This document shows, one piece after another, positions 9,485 through 18,144 of a DNA stretch of 64,000 nt. Below the pieces are notes generated by a model. That model saw only the letters and a list, made by a program, of their open reading frames with translations, was not told the DNA's origin and did no database searches. A program made the translations under genes and the position numbers. Numbering within the stretch: the first letter of the stretch is position 1; the number at the start of each line of letters is the position of its first letter. This DNA comes from an uncultured Lachnospiraceae bacterium (GTDB taxonomy: Bacteria; Bacillota; Clostridia; Lachnospirales; Lachnospiraceae). Location of the stretch: assembly GCA_900544685.1 (NCBI GenBank), contig UQWA01000014.1, positions 7,853-71,852 on the forward strand. The letters are read 5' to 3'.

Positions 9485-10387
9485 ATGTGGAAACGATCTG
9501 ATTTAAAAAGAAATGCAAAGACAGCATTAAAAGCCAATTATCTGAAATGCATGCTGGCAGGTATCATCCTCTTGTTTGCCGCCGGAAGCCAGACTATTGG
9601 CGGTTCTTCTACCTCCACCGTGCAGGATGCCAGTGATGCTTATTACCAGAGCCTGGCCCTTATGGACGGAACGCAGAATTCTGAGAACCCTGTCCTGAAT
9701 GACACCCTGTATCTGAATACCGACGGCGAACTGACTCCTGATGGTTATCAGGCCATCTATGCTCAGGCGGAGGGTCTGATACAGGATCCGTCACTACGCA
9801 TGCTGCGACGGTTTGTGATGGGACCGATGCAAGTAATATGGGACGGTATTTCCGGTTTTCTCGGTGGAGCGGCATCCCTGCTGCTCATGCTTCTTGGCAT
9901 TCTGGTACTGGATCCCATCAGTATCGGAGGCTGTAAGTTTTTTATCGAAAATGCACGACATAAGAATGAGCAGACTGGTCTGAATCACCTGACCATGGCA
10001 TTTAAGGACCGTAACTATATGAATATTGTGCTTACTGTACTCTGCCGCGATATTTTTGTTTTACTCTGGTCCCTGCTTCTATTCATCCCAGGTATTATAA
10101 AGTCCTATGAATACCGCATGGTTCCATATATTCTGGCTGAACATCCTGAGATGCCGCGCCGTGAAGTTTTCCTTAAGAGCAGGGAAATGATGTCCGGTGA
10201 GAAATGGAATGCTTTCAAACTGGACTGGTCTTTTTTCTTCTGGGATTATTTAAGTATTCTCACTTTCGGACTGGCAGGTATTTTTTTCGTATATCCTTAC
10301 GAGCGCGCCACCAACGCGGAATTGTACCTGCGTCTGAAGGGTGACCATACCTGGAATGCGGACGGATACCGCACCTGGGATAACTAA
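9485..10387 (+). CDS. DUF975-family membrane protein
   Basis: 300 residues. The start MWKRSDLKRNAKTALKANYLKCM is typical of DUF975 proteins, and the end (FVYPYERATNAELYLRLK) also fits that family. Hydrophobic segments lie near 24-40, 120-145, 185-210 and 250-275. Function unknown; a membrane protein common in Clostridia and Bacilli. Residues 40-105 form a soluble extracytoplasmic-looking insertion. It is followed at 27 bases by a phosphoesterase gene, probably in the same transcript. Confidence 0.82.
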   Translation: MWKRSDLKRNAKTALKANYLKCMLAGIILLFAAGSQTIGGSSTSTVQDASDAYYQSLALMDGTQNSENPVLNDTLYLNTDGELTPDGYQAIYAQAEGLIQDPSLRMLRRFVMGPMQVIWDGISGFLGGAASLLLMLLGILVLDPISIGGCKFFIENARHKNEQTGLNHLTMAFKDRNYMNIVLTVLCRDIFVLLWSLLLFIPGIIKSYEYRMVPYILAEHPEMPRREVFLKSREMMSGEKWNAFKLDWSFFFWDYLSILTFGLAGIFFVYPYERATNAELYLRLKGDHTWNADGYRTWDN

Positions 10388-10414
10388 GAATAACACCGCA
10401 GGGAGCAGAAGCAT

Positions 10415-11044
10415 ATGAGATATTATATTGCCGACTGTCATTTTTTCCATGGGGAACTAAATGACCAAATGGACTGCCGGGGATTTGCCGGCACAGAAGA
10501 AATGAATAACTATATGCTGAAAAAATGGAATGCAAAAGTCCGGTCAAACGATGAAGTGGTTATTCTGGGAGACCTGTCCTGGGGAAAACCTGACGAGACA
10601 AAGGAGCTGTTAAACCACTTAAACGGCAAACTCTATCTGATCATCGGGAACCACGACCGCTTCCATCAGAACAATGCCTATAAAACTGACCGCTTTGTCT
10701 GGATGAAGCATTATGAGGAATTGAAGGATAATAAGCGTAAAGTAATCCTCAGCCATTATCCGGTCATGTGCTATAACGGTCAGTACTACCGCAATGAAAA
10801 AGGCGAAAACAAGACTTACATGCTCTACGGGCATGTGCATGACACCATGGATCAGCGGCTGATAGAGCAGTTCAGTGATATTACCAGATCTACAGTCCGA
10901 ACTGGACGGGATGGAAAAGAAATGCATATTCCATGTAACATGATCAACTGTTTCTGCATGTATTCGGACTATACACCGCTGACACTGGATGAGTGGATTA
11001 TCTGTGACAAAGAGAGGAGAGAACAATATGGCAAAAGAAGTTAA
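10415..11044 (+). CDS. Calcineurin-like metallophosphoesterase
   Basis: 209 residues. All five motifs of the metallophosphoesterase fold are visible: ADCHFFH near residue 6, GDLSWG near 52, GNHDRF near 77, LSHYP near 112 and YGHVHD near 138; these bind two metal ions. The first metal motif reads DCH rather than DxH of some relatives, which still keeps Asp and His. Likely a phosphodiesterase of unknown substrate. It overlaps the YbaK-type gene by 17 bases. Confidence 0.9.
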   Translation: MRYYIADCHFFHGELNDQMDCRGFAGTEEMNNYMLKKWNAKVRSNDEVVILGDLSWGKPDETKELLNHLNGKLYLIIGNHDRFHQNNAYKTDRFVWMKHYEELKDNKRKVILSHYPVMCYNGQYYRNEKGENKTYMLYGHVHDTMDQRLIEQFSDITRSTVRTGRDGKEMHIPCNMINCFCMYSDYTPLTLDEWIICDKERREQYGKRS

Positions 11045-11507
11045 AACGAATGCAATGCGCATTCTGGATAAGAACAAAATCCCATACGAACTGATATCAT
11101 ATGAATGTGATGAATTTATTGACGGGCTGCACACCGCAGAAAAAACCGGTGCACCTGTGGAGCAGTCTTTTAAAACACTGGTTGCCCAGGGGAAAAGCAA
11201 AGCCTACTATGTATTTGTAGTGCCAATTGCAGAAGAAGTGGATCTGAAGCTTGCTGCAAAGACCGTTGGTGAAAAGTCCATCGAGATGATTCATGTAAAA
11301 GATATCAATGCTATCACAGGATATGTACGGGGCGGCTGTACACCGATCGGTATGAAAAAGCTGTTTCCTACTTATATTCAGGAAAGCGCCAAAGACTATG
11401 ATCAGATCTATGTCAGCGGCGGCCGTATCGGTTACACCTTAAAATTAAATCCGCAGGATCTGGCAAAACTGGTTCGTGGAAAATTTGCAGACTTTATCGT
11501 AAAATAA
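11028..11507 (+). CDS. ybaK: YbaK/EbsC-family aminoacyl-tRNA deacylase
   Basis: 159 residues from ATG at 11028, which follows a GAGAGGAGAGAA ribosome site. The YbaK fold hydrolyses mischarged Cys-tRNA(Pro). Visible are the N-terminal NAMRILDKNKIPYELISYE, the catalytic-lysine region FKTLVAQGKSKAYYVFVVPI and the conserved GYVRGGCTPIGMKKLFPTYI. The gene overlaps the phosphoesterase gene, indicating cotranslation, and is closed by a hairpin terminator. Confidence 0.92.
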   Translation: MAKEVKTNAMRILDKNKIPYELISYECDEFIDGLHTAEKTGAPVEQSFKTLVAQGKSKAYYVFVVPIAEEVDLKLAAKTVGEKSIEMIHVKDINAITGYVRGGCTPIGMKKLFPTYIQESAKDYDQIYVSGGRIGYTLKLNPQDLAKLVRGKFADFIVK

Positions 11508-11509
11508 GA

Positions 11510-11546
11510 AATGCCTCTGCTATCATGCAGGGGCGTTATTTCTCTT
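11510..11546 (+). terminator. Terminator after ybaK
   Basis: 11-base-pair stem (AATGCCTCTGC with GCAGGGGCGTT, two G-U pairs), six-base loop, then ATTTCTCTT. Confidence 0.7.
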
Positions 11547-11556
11547 GGGGGGTGCT

Positions 11557-11608
11557 ATTGGGGACGGAGTTTTCTTGCTCTAAAGAGCCAGAAAACTCCG
11601 TCCCCAAT
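11557..11608. repeat. Palindromic element with ATTGGGGACGGAGTTTTCT arms
   Basis: ATTGGGGACGGAGTTTTCT and its reverse complement AGAAAACTCCGTCCCCAAT flank a short TGCTC-TAAA-GAGCC core that pairs as well, giving a stem of over 20 pairs. Part of one arm (AGAGCCAGAAAACTCCGTC, 11584-11602) recurs at 12963-12981 on the other side of argJ. It resembles REP-like elements, which are mobilised in trans by REP-associated transposases; that identification is inference. Confidence 0.7.
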
Positions 11609-11621
11609 AACTCGCTCCCAA

Positions 11622-12866
11622 CTATGAACGATAATCTCCGTTGATCTTTACATAGTCATAGGTCAAATCGCATCCCCATGCTTTCGCCTGTGCTTTGCCC
11701 TGTTTTAATTCTACCAATATGTGAATTTCTTCTGCGGAAAGGATTTTTGCGGCAATTTCCTCTGAGAATTCTACTCCGGATCCGTCTCTGCAGACTGCAA
11801 TTTTTCCGAATTCTGATTCAAAATCCACATCTACTTTATCAATGTCGAACTCTGCCTCTGCATAACCGATGGCACATAATACACGTCCCCAGTTCGCATC
11901 TTCTCCAAACATGGCACATTTCAGAAGTGGGGAACGAATCACACTTTTTGCAATGATAATTGCAGTCTCCTGATCCGGTGCACCGGTTACACTACATTCC
12001 AGGAGTTTGCTTGCCCCTTCTCCGTCTGCCGCCAGCATACGGGTCATGTTCATCATCACAATGTACAGAGCCTGACGGAAGATATCATAATCTTCCCCTT
12101 CTTTGTCAATCAGTTTGTTGCCTGCCAGACCATTTGCCATAACGGTTACGGTATCGTTAGTAGAAGTATCTCCATCTACACTGAGACAATTGTAGGTAAC
12201 TTTTACCACGTCACTTAATGCTTTCTGAATGAGTTCCGGCGTGATCGCCACATCAGATGTAAGGAAGTTCAATGTAGTTGCCATATTCGGATGAATCATA
12301 CCGCTTCCTTTTGCCATTCCACCCATACGGCAGATAGCATCACCAATTTTGAATTCCACTGCTACCTGTTTCATAACAGTATCTGTCGTCATGATCGCAT
12401 AAGCAGCCCGGTCATTTCCGTCTGCCGTCATACCTTCTGCCAGTGGTTTCATATATTCTTCAAAAGGCTGAATAGACAGTCTCTGTCCAATGACACCTGT
12501 TGATCCGATAATTACTTCTTCTGATTTGATTCCAAGCTGATCTGCTGCCAGTTTGCATGCTTTTTCTGCAATCTCAATACCATCAAAATTACAGGTATTG
12601 GCATTCTTGGAATTCGCCAGAATTGCATGCGCGATGCCATGACTCTTTTTCAGATTCTCACGTGTCACAATGACCGGAGCACCCTTTACTTTATTCAGTG
12701 TATACACACCGGCTGCGCTGCAAGGTTCTTTGCTATATACCAGACACAGGTCGTTTTTCTTCTTATCCGGGTTAATTCCGGCATTTAAACCATTTGCCAC
12801 AAAGCCCTGTGCTGCACAGACACCGCCATCTACATAAGTGTAACCTTCAAAATTTTCTAATTTCAT
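11622..12866 (-). CDS. argJ: Bifunctional ornithine acetyltransferase / N-acetylglutamate synthase
   Basis: 414 residues. ArgJ moves the acetyl group from N-acetylornithine to glutamate in arginine synthesis. The precursor cuts itself at Ala196-Thr197 in KGSGMIHPNMATTLNFL, making Thr197 the nucleophile of the beta chain. Other family blocks: GVCAAQGFVANGLNAGI, ILANSKNANTC and GSTGVIGQRL. ATG follows GAGGAGG. It stands alone: no other arg gene is in the window, unlike the usual argCJBD operons. Whether it is bifunctional or only recycles acetyl groups cannot be told. Confidence 0.96.
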   Translation of the reverse strand: MKLENFEGYTYVDGGVCAAQGFVANGLNAGINPDKKKNDLCLVYSKEPCSAAGVYTLNKVKGAPVIVTRENLKKSHGIAHAILANSKNANTCNFDGIEIAEKACKLAADQLGIKSEEVIIGSTGVIGQRLSIQPFEEYMKPLAEGMTADGNDRAAYAIMTTDTVMKQVAVEFKIGDAICRMGGMAKGSGMIHPNMATTLNFLTSDVAITPELIQKALSDVVKVTYNCLSVDGDTSTNDTVTVMANGLAGNKLIDKEGEDYDIFRQALYIVMMNMTRMLAADGEGASKLLECSVTGAPDQETAIIIAKSVIRSPLLKCAMFGEDANWGRVLCAIGYAEAEFDIDKVDVDFESEFGKIAVCRDGSGVEFSEEIAAKILSAEEIHILVELKQGKAQAKAWGCDLTYDYVKINGDYRS

Positions 12867-12898
12867 TCCTTCATCCTCCTCACCATCAACTTAGTTCT

Positions 12899-12926
12899 AT
12901 TATAAACACATTTCCTGATTTGCAAA
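12899..12926 (-). promoter_or_regulatory. Promoter of argJ
   Basis: Minus-strand TTTGCA, 16-base spacer, TATAAT (12899-12904), about 33 bases before the argJ start. Confidence 0.6.
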
Positions 12927-12962
12927 GAAAAAAATGTTCCATATGAAATAGTTTTATTTGAC

Positions 12963-12981
12963 AGAGCCAGAAAACTCCGTC
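12963..12981 (+). repeat. Half copy of the GGGACGGAGTTTTC element
   Basis: AGAGCCAGAAAACTCCGTC, identical over 19 bases to one arm of the palindrome at 11557-11608, then diverging. It looks like a decayed or partial copy of the same element. Confidence 0.65.
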
Positions 12982-13006
12982 ACTAATGGCTTCTAAATTT
13001 GACAAA

Positions 13007-13074
13007 AGTTATATAAAGTTATATAATCACAAAAAAGTTATATAAACTTATATAAAATCCGAAAAGTTATATAA
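13007..13074 (+). repeat. Five phased AGTTATATAA decamers before the AAA ATPase gene
   Basis: AGTTATATAA begins at 13007, 13017, 13036, 13046 (as ACTTATATAA) and 13065. The steps are 10, 19, 10 and 19 bases, so all copies sit near one face of the helix and form a 29-base supra-repeat. The last copy touches the GAGGTG ribosome site of the next gene, and TATAAT-like -10 boxes lie inside the array. Probable operator or promoter array for that gene. Confidence 0.8.
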
Positions 13075-13086
13075 GAGGTGACTCGT

Positions 13087-14127
13087 ATGAATAATCCATT
13101 TACATTATCCTTTGGAAAAAAGCCATTACAATATATATCCCGTATTTCTCAAACAAATCAAATTCTGGATGCATTCCGCTCCGAGGTTCCATCTAATCAG
13201 ATTTTTATGATTACTGGTGTACGTGGTTCCGGAAAAACAGTTATGATGACCAGCATTGCCAGCGAACTGAAAAAAGACGATTCCTGGATTGTCATAGAAT
13301 TAAATCCCACTCGAGATCTGTTACAAAGCCTGGCCGCCAAGATCTATAGTCTGCCAGATATGCATACCCGTTTTCTGAGTGCCAGACTGGATTTCTCCGC
13401 ATTTGGTCTGGGGGTGTCTGTTGAAAATGCCGCTCCTGTTACTGATATTGAAAATGTTCTGGAACTAATGCTGGAACAGATCAAAAAATCTGGGAAACGA
13501 CTCTTAGTGACAGTGGATGAAGTCATCCCTTCTGAATATATCAGGATCTTTGCCAGCTCCTTTCAGATTTTTCTTCGCCAGGATCATCCGATTTTCCTGC
13601 TGATGACCGGATTATACGAAAATATTTATGATTTACAAAACGATAAATCTCTTACCTTTTTATATCGTGCACCAAAATTACTGTTGGAGCCATTGAATTA
13701 TTCTTCTGTAAGAAGCCATTATATGAAAATCTTTGATATCAGTGCAGAAGATGCTGGCATAATGACTGGTTTAACCAAAGGATATCCATTTGCCTTTCAG
13801 GTTCTGGGATATCTGTACTGGGAAAATCGAAAACAAAAACAATTAAAAGAAATACTCCCAGAGTATGATCAGTATCTGGAAGAATATGTCTACAGTAAAA
13901 TCTGGTCAGAACTGTCCAGTCTTGATCAGAAAGTTCTAATGAATATTTCTCCTGATGAGGAGCTGAAGGTAAAAGATCTGCGTGAACGGCTGCAGATGTC
14001 TTCAGAGCTCTTTTCTGTATATCGTGACCGGCTGAAAAGAAAGGGTGTCATTGATACACGGGAATATGGAAAAATTTCTTTTGCACTGCCGAGATTCGCA
14101 CATTTTGTAGAGATGCGGAAAATTTAA
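13087..14127 (+). CDS. AAA/STAND-like ATPase with C-terminal winged helix
   Basis: 346 residues. ATG at 13087 is chosen because GAGGTG just upstream is its ribosome site; an in-frame GTG at 13078 lies inside that site. Walker A GVRGSGKT near residue 41-48, Walker B RLLVTVDEV near 138-146, sensor-like FLLMTG near 173, and a C-terminal region (KVKDLRERLQMSSELFSVYRDRLKRKGVI) that reads as a winged helix. Stand-alone ATPases of this type are common in Clostridia, without known function. The phased decamer array upstream suggests tight, perhaps self-imposed, control. Confidence 0.8.
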   Translation: MNNPFTLSFGKKPLQYISRISQTNQILDAFRSEVPSNQIFMITGVRGSGKTVMMTSIASELKKDDSWIVIELNPTRDLLQSLAAKIYSLPDMHTRFLSARLDFSAFGLGVSVENAAPVTDIENVLELMLEQIKKSGKRLLVTVDEVIPSEYIRIFASSFQIFLRQDHPIFLLMTGLYENIYDLQNDKSLTFLYRAPKLLLEPLNYSSVRSHYMKIFDISAEDAGIMTGLTKGYPFAFQVLGYLYWENRKQKQLKEILPEYDQYLEEYVYSKIWSELSSLDQKVLMNISPDEELKVKDLRERLQMSSELFSVYRDRLKRKGVIDTREYGKISFALPRFAHFVEMRKI

Positions 14128-14143
14128 CTTTCAGGAGACCATC

Positions 14144-15085
14144 ATGACCATTCAAAATTTCAGATACATCATAGAAATTGCCCGCTGCCATTCCATTTCC
14201 AAAGCAGCAAAATCGCTTTTTATGACCCAGTCAGCGATTTCCAATGCGGTTAAAGAAACAGAAGCTGAACTGGGTATACAGATTTTTAACCGCACCAGCC
14301 ATGGCGTTACCCTCACTTTTGATGGAGAAGATTTTTTGCCTTATTGCAAAGAAGTTGTCGCAAAAATGGATTATATACAAAATCGGTATCAGAATCGAAG
14401 TGCTGCTCGGATGAATTTTTCCATTTCCTGCCAGTATCTGCCTTTCGCTGTGAGGGCATACCGCATTTTTCTCTCTGAATTCCAGGATACTTCTTTTGAG
14501 CTGTCCTTTTGGGAACTTCCTGCAAAAGAAATTTTTCAGGATGTGAATTCCGGACGCAGCGAACTAGGTGTCTTTCTGTTCCGAGATGACCAGGTGCCGG
14601 AAATCCGAAAAGCTCTTTATCTTCATGATCTGGCCTATACAGAACTGGCACAGCCCCCTGTTTATGTCTTTCTTAACAAGAAACACCCTCTGTCCGATCA
14701 CGCTTTTCTGACACCAGAAGACTTGTCTTCTTTTCCATATGTTACTTTGGATTATCGAAATGGAACGGAAGAAAACAGTTCTGATATTGTTTCTTTTCCT
14801 GATTTTAAACAGTCCGTTCACGTCTGCGACCGCCATACCAAACTGGCATTATTAAAGAACAGCGATGCCTTCTGTATTGACACTGAATTGTACATTGATC
14901 TTTCCTGCGCGAATATAAATAATATTACTGCCATTCCTCTGCATCTTCAAGATCGTGCGGAAACCGTTCACGCAGGCTACATCACCAGCAAAAAACGCAC
15001 TCTTCATGAACTGAGCCAGCGTTATATTCAGCTTCTGACACAGGAATGTCAGTCTGCTTTTCCAGAAAAACAACCGGTACACTAA
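14144..15085 (+). CDS. LysR-family transcriptional regulator
   Basis: 313 residues. The N-terminal helix-turn-helix (FRYIIEIARCHSISKAAKSLFMTQSAISNAVKETEAELGIQIFNR) is canonical; residues 90-290 are the effector domain. ATG follows AGGAGA, 16 bases after the ATPase gene, so the two may be cotranscribed. Its gene converges on the cobalamin-regulated operon, so no target can be assigned from position. Confidence 0.93.
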   Translation: MTIQNFRYIIEIARCHSISKAAKSLFMTQSAISNAVKETEAELGIQIFNRTSHGVTLTFDGEDFLPYCKEVVAKMDYIQNRYQNRSAARMNFSISCQYLPFAVRAYRIFLSEFQDTSFELSFWELPAKEIFQDVNSGRSELGVFLFRDDQVPEIRKALYLHDLAYTELAQPPVYVFLNKKHPLSDHAFLTPEDLSSFPYVTLDYRNGTEENSSDIVSFPDFKQSVHVCDRHTKLALLKNSDAFCIDTELYIDLSCANINNITAIPLHLQDRAETVHAGYITSKKRTLHELSQRYIQLLTQECQSAFPEKQPVH

Positions 15086-15107
15086 AAAGTATACCGGTCA
15101 ATTTTTG
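15073..15107 (+). terminator. Terminator after the LysR gene
   Basis: ACCGGTA/TACCGGT stem containing the LysR stop codon in its loop, followed by ATTTTTG. Convergent with the ABC operon end. Confidence 0.7.
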
Positions 15108-15111
15108 TCTT

Positions 15112-15888
15112 TTATTTCAATGTATCCAGCACAACAAACGCTTTCCGAGAGATCTCTCCATCTTTCACTTCTGCAATCCTGGACCTGATCTGAAAATATT
15201 CTGCAATGTGTTCCTCTTCCACCATGTCTTCTGTATTTCCAAACAAAAATTTCTGATCTCCCAGTAATAATGTCTTATCCGACATCATCAGTGCATGCTC
15301 CGGAAAATGTGTATTAATAATACAGGATATATTTTTTTCATCTGCAAGTCTCTCAATCAGTTTCAGGATAAGAAACTGATTCTTAAAATCCAGATGTGAT
15401 TCCGGTTCATCCAGAATCATAATCTTTGGATTCCCCACCAACGCCCTGGCAATCAGTGCCATCTGCAGTTGACCGCCGCTGAGCTGATTACAGGAGCGGT
15501 CAGCCAGCTCACTGATACCTGTCTCTTCCATTGCCTGCTCCACTGCTTCTTTATCTCTTGCAGATGGGACTGAAAAGGTGCCCACATATCTGGTTCTCCC
15601 CATCATAATGATCTGACGGACCGTATAAGAAAAGGACAGTGGATGTGCCTGTGGCACATAGCCCAACCCATTGATTTCTCTGATATTATGAATCCTCTTG
15701 TCGTCAATCATGGTATAACCATCTGTCCATTTGAGAATACCTGTCAGACATTTGATCAGCGTTGTCTTTCCGATTCCGTTCTGTCCAAGAATCGTCATAA
15801 TCTTTCCATCTTCCAGCTCAAAGCGAATATGATCCAGAATCTGGCTGCCTTTCGGATATGCAAAACATCCGTCTACTACCTTTATCAT
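15112..15888 (-). CDS. ABC transporter ATP-binding protein, BtuD/FecE type
   Basis: 258 residues. Walker A GQNGIGKTT (35-43), Q-loop Gln80, signature LSGGQ (136-140), Walker B MILDEP (157-162) and the H-loop His near 194 (INTHFPEHAL). The sequence is of the iron-siderophore/vitamin B12 importer class. It overlaps the permease gene by 4 bases (ATGA) and is the last gene of the operon headed by a cobalamin riboswitch, which supports a corrinoid or related cargo over iron chelates. Cargo is inferred. Confidence 0.93.
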   Translation of the reverse strand: MIKVVDGCFAYPKGSQILDHIRFELEDGKIMTILGQNGIGKTTLIKCLTGILKWTDGYTMIDDKRIHNIREINGLGYVPQAHPLSFSYTVRQIIMMGRTRYVGTFSVPSARDKEAVEQAMEETGISELADRSCNQLSGGQLQMALIARALVGNPKIMILDEPESHLDFKNQFLILKLIERLADEKNISCIINTHFPEHALMMSDKTLLLGDQKFLFGNTEDMVEEEHIAEYFQIRSRIAEVKDGEISRKAFVVLDTLK

Positions 15889-16904
15889 CCGTTTGCACCC
15901 CCTGTTTTTTTAAACAGCACTGCAAAAAATGGAGCTCCCACAAGGGCTGTCAGAATACCAATCGGAATTTCTGCTTCTGTTGCCGATCTTGCAATCAAAT
16001 CAATCAATGTCAGATAAATAGCGCCATTTATCATAGAGGCAGGAATCAGTTCCTGATGATCCACTCCGAACATCATTCTGGTCATATGAGGAATGACCAG
16101 CCCAACCCATCCGACAATTCCGGCTATCATGACCGAACTTGCAGAAATCAAAGTAGACGCTGCAATGATAATAATTCTGAGCTTACCAGGATTTACTCCC
16201 AAAGCTGCCGCCTCTTCATCTCCAAGCGACAGAATATTCATTCGCCATCTTAATAAAAACAAAATCAGAAGACTTGCACCGATCGGCACTACAACCAGTG
16301 CAACATCTTTATAACTTGCAGAAGCAAAACTTCCCATCAGCCAATAAGTAATCTGTGGCAGTTTGCTGTATGGATCTGCTGTATATTTTACAAGGGAAAC
16401 CAACGCATTCATCAATGCCTGCACAATCATACCGGCCAGTATTAAAGAAAGCGTCGTGCTCTGCCCTTTTACTTTCGAGAAAACATAGGTCAGAGCCACA
16501 CTGCCTATACCTGCAATCATAGAAAGTGCCATGGCAAGCGGTCCTGTACCTGATATCATGATGCCAATTACCGCTCCAAATGCGGCTCCTGAGCTTACTC
16601 CTAATACATCCGGGCTAACCAGGGGATTCTGAAAAATCCCCTGAAATGCCGCTCCGGATGCTGCCATTCCTGCTCCAACCAGCATTGTCAAAAGAAGCCT
16701 TGGCAGCCTGATATTCAACACTACCGATTCCTCAATTCCACCACTGATTTTTCCAGTCAGTGCGTTTCCAAGAATCTGGATCACCCTTGCCGGTGATATC
16801 AGATACCGTCCGAGGAACAGGCTGACGAGAAAAGTAAGCAGAAGTGCGGTCATAAGAAGTATCCATTTCCACACATGCTTTTCTTTCTTATTCTGATACT
16901 TCAT
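15885..16904 (-). CDS. ABC transporter permease, BtuC/FecCD type
   Basis: 339 residues with about nine to ten hydrophobic helices. Contains the FecCD marks LRLPRLL-type NIRLPRLLLTMLVGAGM, GAAFQGIFQNPLVSPDVLGVSSGA and the coupling region GWVGLVIPHMTRM. BtuC/FecCD permeases work as homodimers when encoded by a single gene, as here. 17 bases downstream of the binding-protein gene; overlaps the ATPase gene. Part of the cobalamin-riboswitch operon. Confidence 0.95.
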   Translation of the reverse strand: MKYQNKKEKHVWKWILLMTALLLTFLVSLFLGRYLISPARVIQILGNALTGKISGGIEESVVLNIRLPRLLLTMLVGAGMAASGAAFQGIFQNPLVSPDVLGVSSGAAFGAVIGIMISGTGPLAMALSMIAGIGSVALTYVFSKVKGQSTTLSLILAGMIVQALMNALVSLVKYTADPYSKLPQITYWLMGSFASASYKDVALVVVPIGASLLILFLLRWRMNILSLGDEEAAALGVNPGKLRIIIIAASTLISASSVMIAGIVGWVGLVIPHMTRMMFGVDHQELIPASMINGAIYLTLIDLIARSATEAEIPIGILTALVGAPFFAVLFKKTGGANG

Positions 16905-16921
16905 ATTCGCCTTACCTTTCT

Positions 16922-18031
16922 TTAGTAAATAGATTCTGAAGATGCATTTGCTTCTGTCGCAAGAATCGTATCCAGTTCTTCATCTGTCAAATCATAGTTA
17001 AAGAAGTTCTTATAGAAATCTTTGGTATCCTGTCTGATATCAATATCTTTAAATACTTCAGGATTAATGACTTTTGCCATCCATTTCATGCAAAGTGTGG
17101 TTTCAGTACATGGGCAGTCTGCATCCCAACGATAAATACCCTGTGGAATTTTATATACTCTGTGATTCTTTACTGCCTCTACCTGGCTCCAGTCCTGTCC
17201 GTCAATGGTGTTATTATAAAGATCTTCCGGCACTACATCATCAAAGTTGCTCAGAAGAATGACATCCGGATTCCAGCTGTATACCTGTTCCATATTTACG
17301 GCTGTGGTAGAAGATGCATCTGCATTACTTTCTCCCACATTTACACCACCGCAATAAGCAATTGTTGCATTGTTTACACCACTGTTATCTGAAACAGCCA
17401 GTTCATCCATTGTATAAATATGCATAACCTTCACATCATCCAGATTCTCCAGATCTGCTGCCCGATCTTCAAAATACTGTACATCTGCTTTCTGGTAATC
17501 TACAAATTCCTGTGCACGTTCTTCTTTACTTAACACATTTCCGATAATAGAAAAATCGTTCCACAGTGTATCATAAGAATCTGCATACTTAATGGTAAAT
17601 GCCGGAATTCCTACTTCTTTTAATTTGTCAATATGTTTGCTCTGGCTTTCAAACAGCATTACAACATCCGGGTTAATTTTAGCCAGTTCTTCGTAGTTAA
17701 ACTCTCCGTCTGCAAAAAATGTAGTGTTGGTATCTTCCAATTCCGGTGCCAGTTTTTTCAGTATACTGGTTTCATAAGAATTTTTTGCAACCTGCTGCAT
17801 TCCGGTGATAATATCTCCGCTTCCATTTAATGCATATACTACAGAAATCCATGGCATTGGCAGAATTGCCATGCTCTTGATTTCAGTTGGAACTTCCACT
17901 TCATTTCCCATAGAATCTGTAATCACCTTCGTAGATGCAGCATCATCTGCTGCCAGAACTGCGCTTCCGCCAAATACAGTAGTGATTGTCATTGCTGCCA
18001 TTAATGTTGCTGCTAGTAATTTCTTCTTCAT
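16922..18031 (-). CDS. ABC transporter substrate-binding protein, BtuF/FecB type
   Basis: 369 residues. Signal peptide MKKKLLAATLMAAMTITTVFGGSAVLA with cleavage before ADDAA, but no lipobox cysteine. The class III binding-protein start ITDSMGNEVEVPTEIKSMAI and the motifs INPDVVMLFESQ and WNPDVILLSNFDD fit the BtuF/FhuD/FecB family. ATG follows GAGGAG. A 113-base gap with a perfect palindrome and a hairpin separates it from the NifD-like gene upstream. The operon riboswitch makes a corrinoid, a tetrapyrrole or a metal chelate the leading cargo ideas. Confidence 0.92.
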   Translation of the reverse strand: MKKKLLAATLMAAMTITTVFGGSAVLAADDAASTKVITDSMGNEVEVPTEIKSMAILPMPWISVVYALNGSGDIITGMQQVAKNSYETSILKKLAPELEDTNTTFFADGEFNYEELAKINPDVVMLFESQSKHIDKLKEVGIPAFTIKYADSYDTLWNDFSIIGNVLSKEERAQEFVDYQKADVQYFEDRAADLENLDDVKVMHIYTMDELAVSDNSGVNNATIAYCGGVNVGESNADASSTTAVNMEQVYSWNPDVILLSNFDDVVPEDLYNNTIDGQDWSQVEAVKNHRVYKIPQGIYRWDADCPCTETTLCMKWMAKVINPEVFKDIDIRQDTKDFYKNFFNYDLTDEELDTILATEANASSESIY

Positions 18032-18080
18032 GTCTTTCTTCTCCTCGTATTGGTCTCAAAAATATGTATGTTACTGTTAC

Positions 18081-18094
18081 TGCATGGCCATGCA
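18081..18094. promoter_or_regulatory. Perfect palindrome TGCATGGCCATGCA before the binding-protein gene
   Basis: A 14-base perfect dyad 50 bases upstream of the binding-protein start, flanked by three copies of GTTACTG (18070-18108). It could be an operator for an internal promoter or an RNA hairpin. Function unknown. Confidence 0.5.
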
Positions 18095-18111
18095 TTTATT
18101 GTTACTGCCGA

Positions 18112-18141
18112 GATCAGGTATCTCCCGCATTTGACCTGATC
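18112..18141 (-). other. Intercistronic hairpin between NifD-like and binding-protein genes
   Basis: GATCAGGT at 18112-18119 pairs with ACCTGATC at 18134-18141 over a 14-base loop, directly after the NifD-like stop codon. No U-tract follows, so it may adjust mRNA stability or partial readthrough and not terminate. Confidence 0.5.
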
Positions 18142-18144
18142 GGA

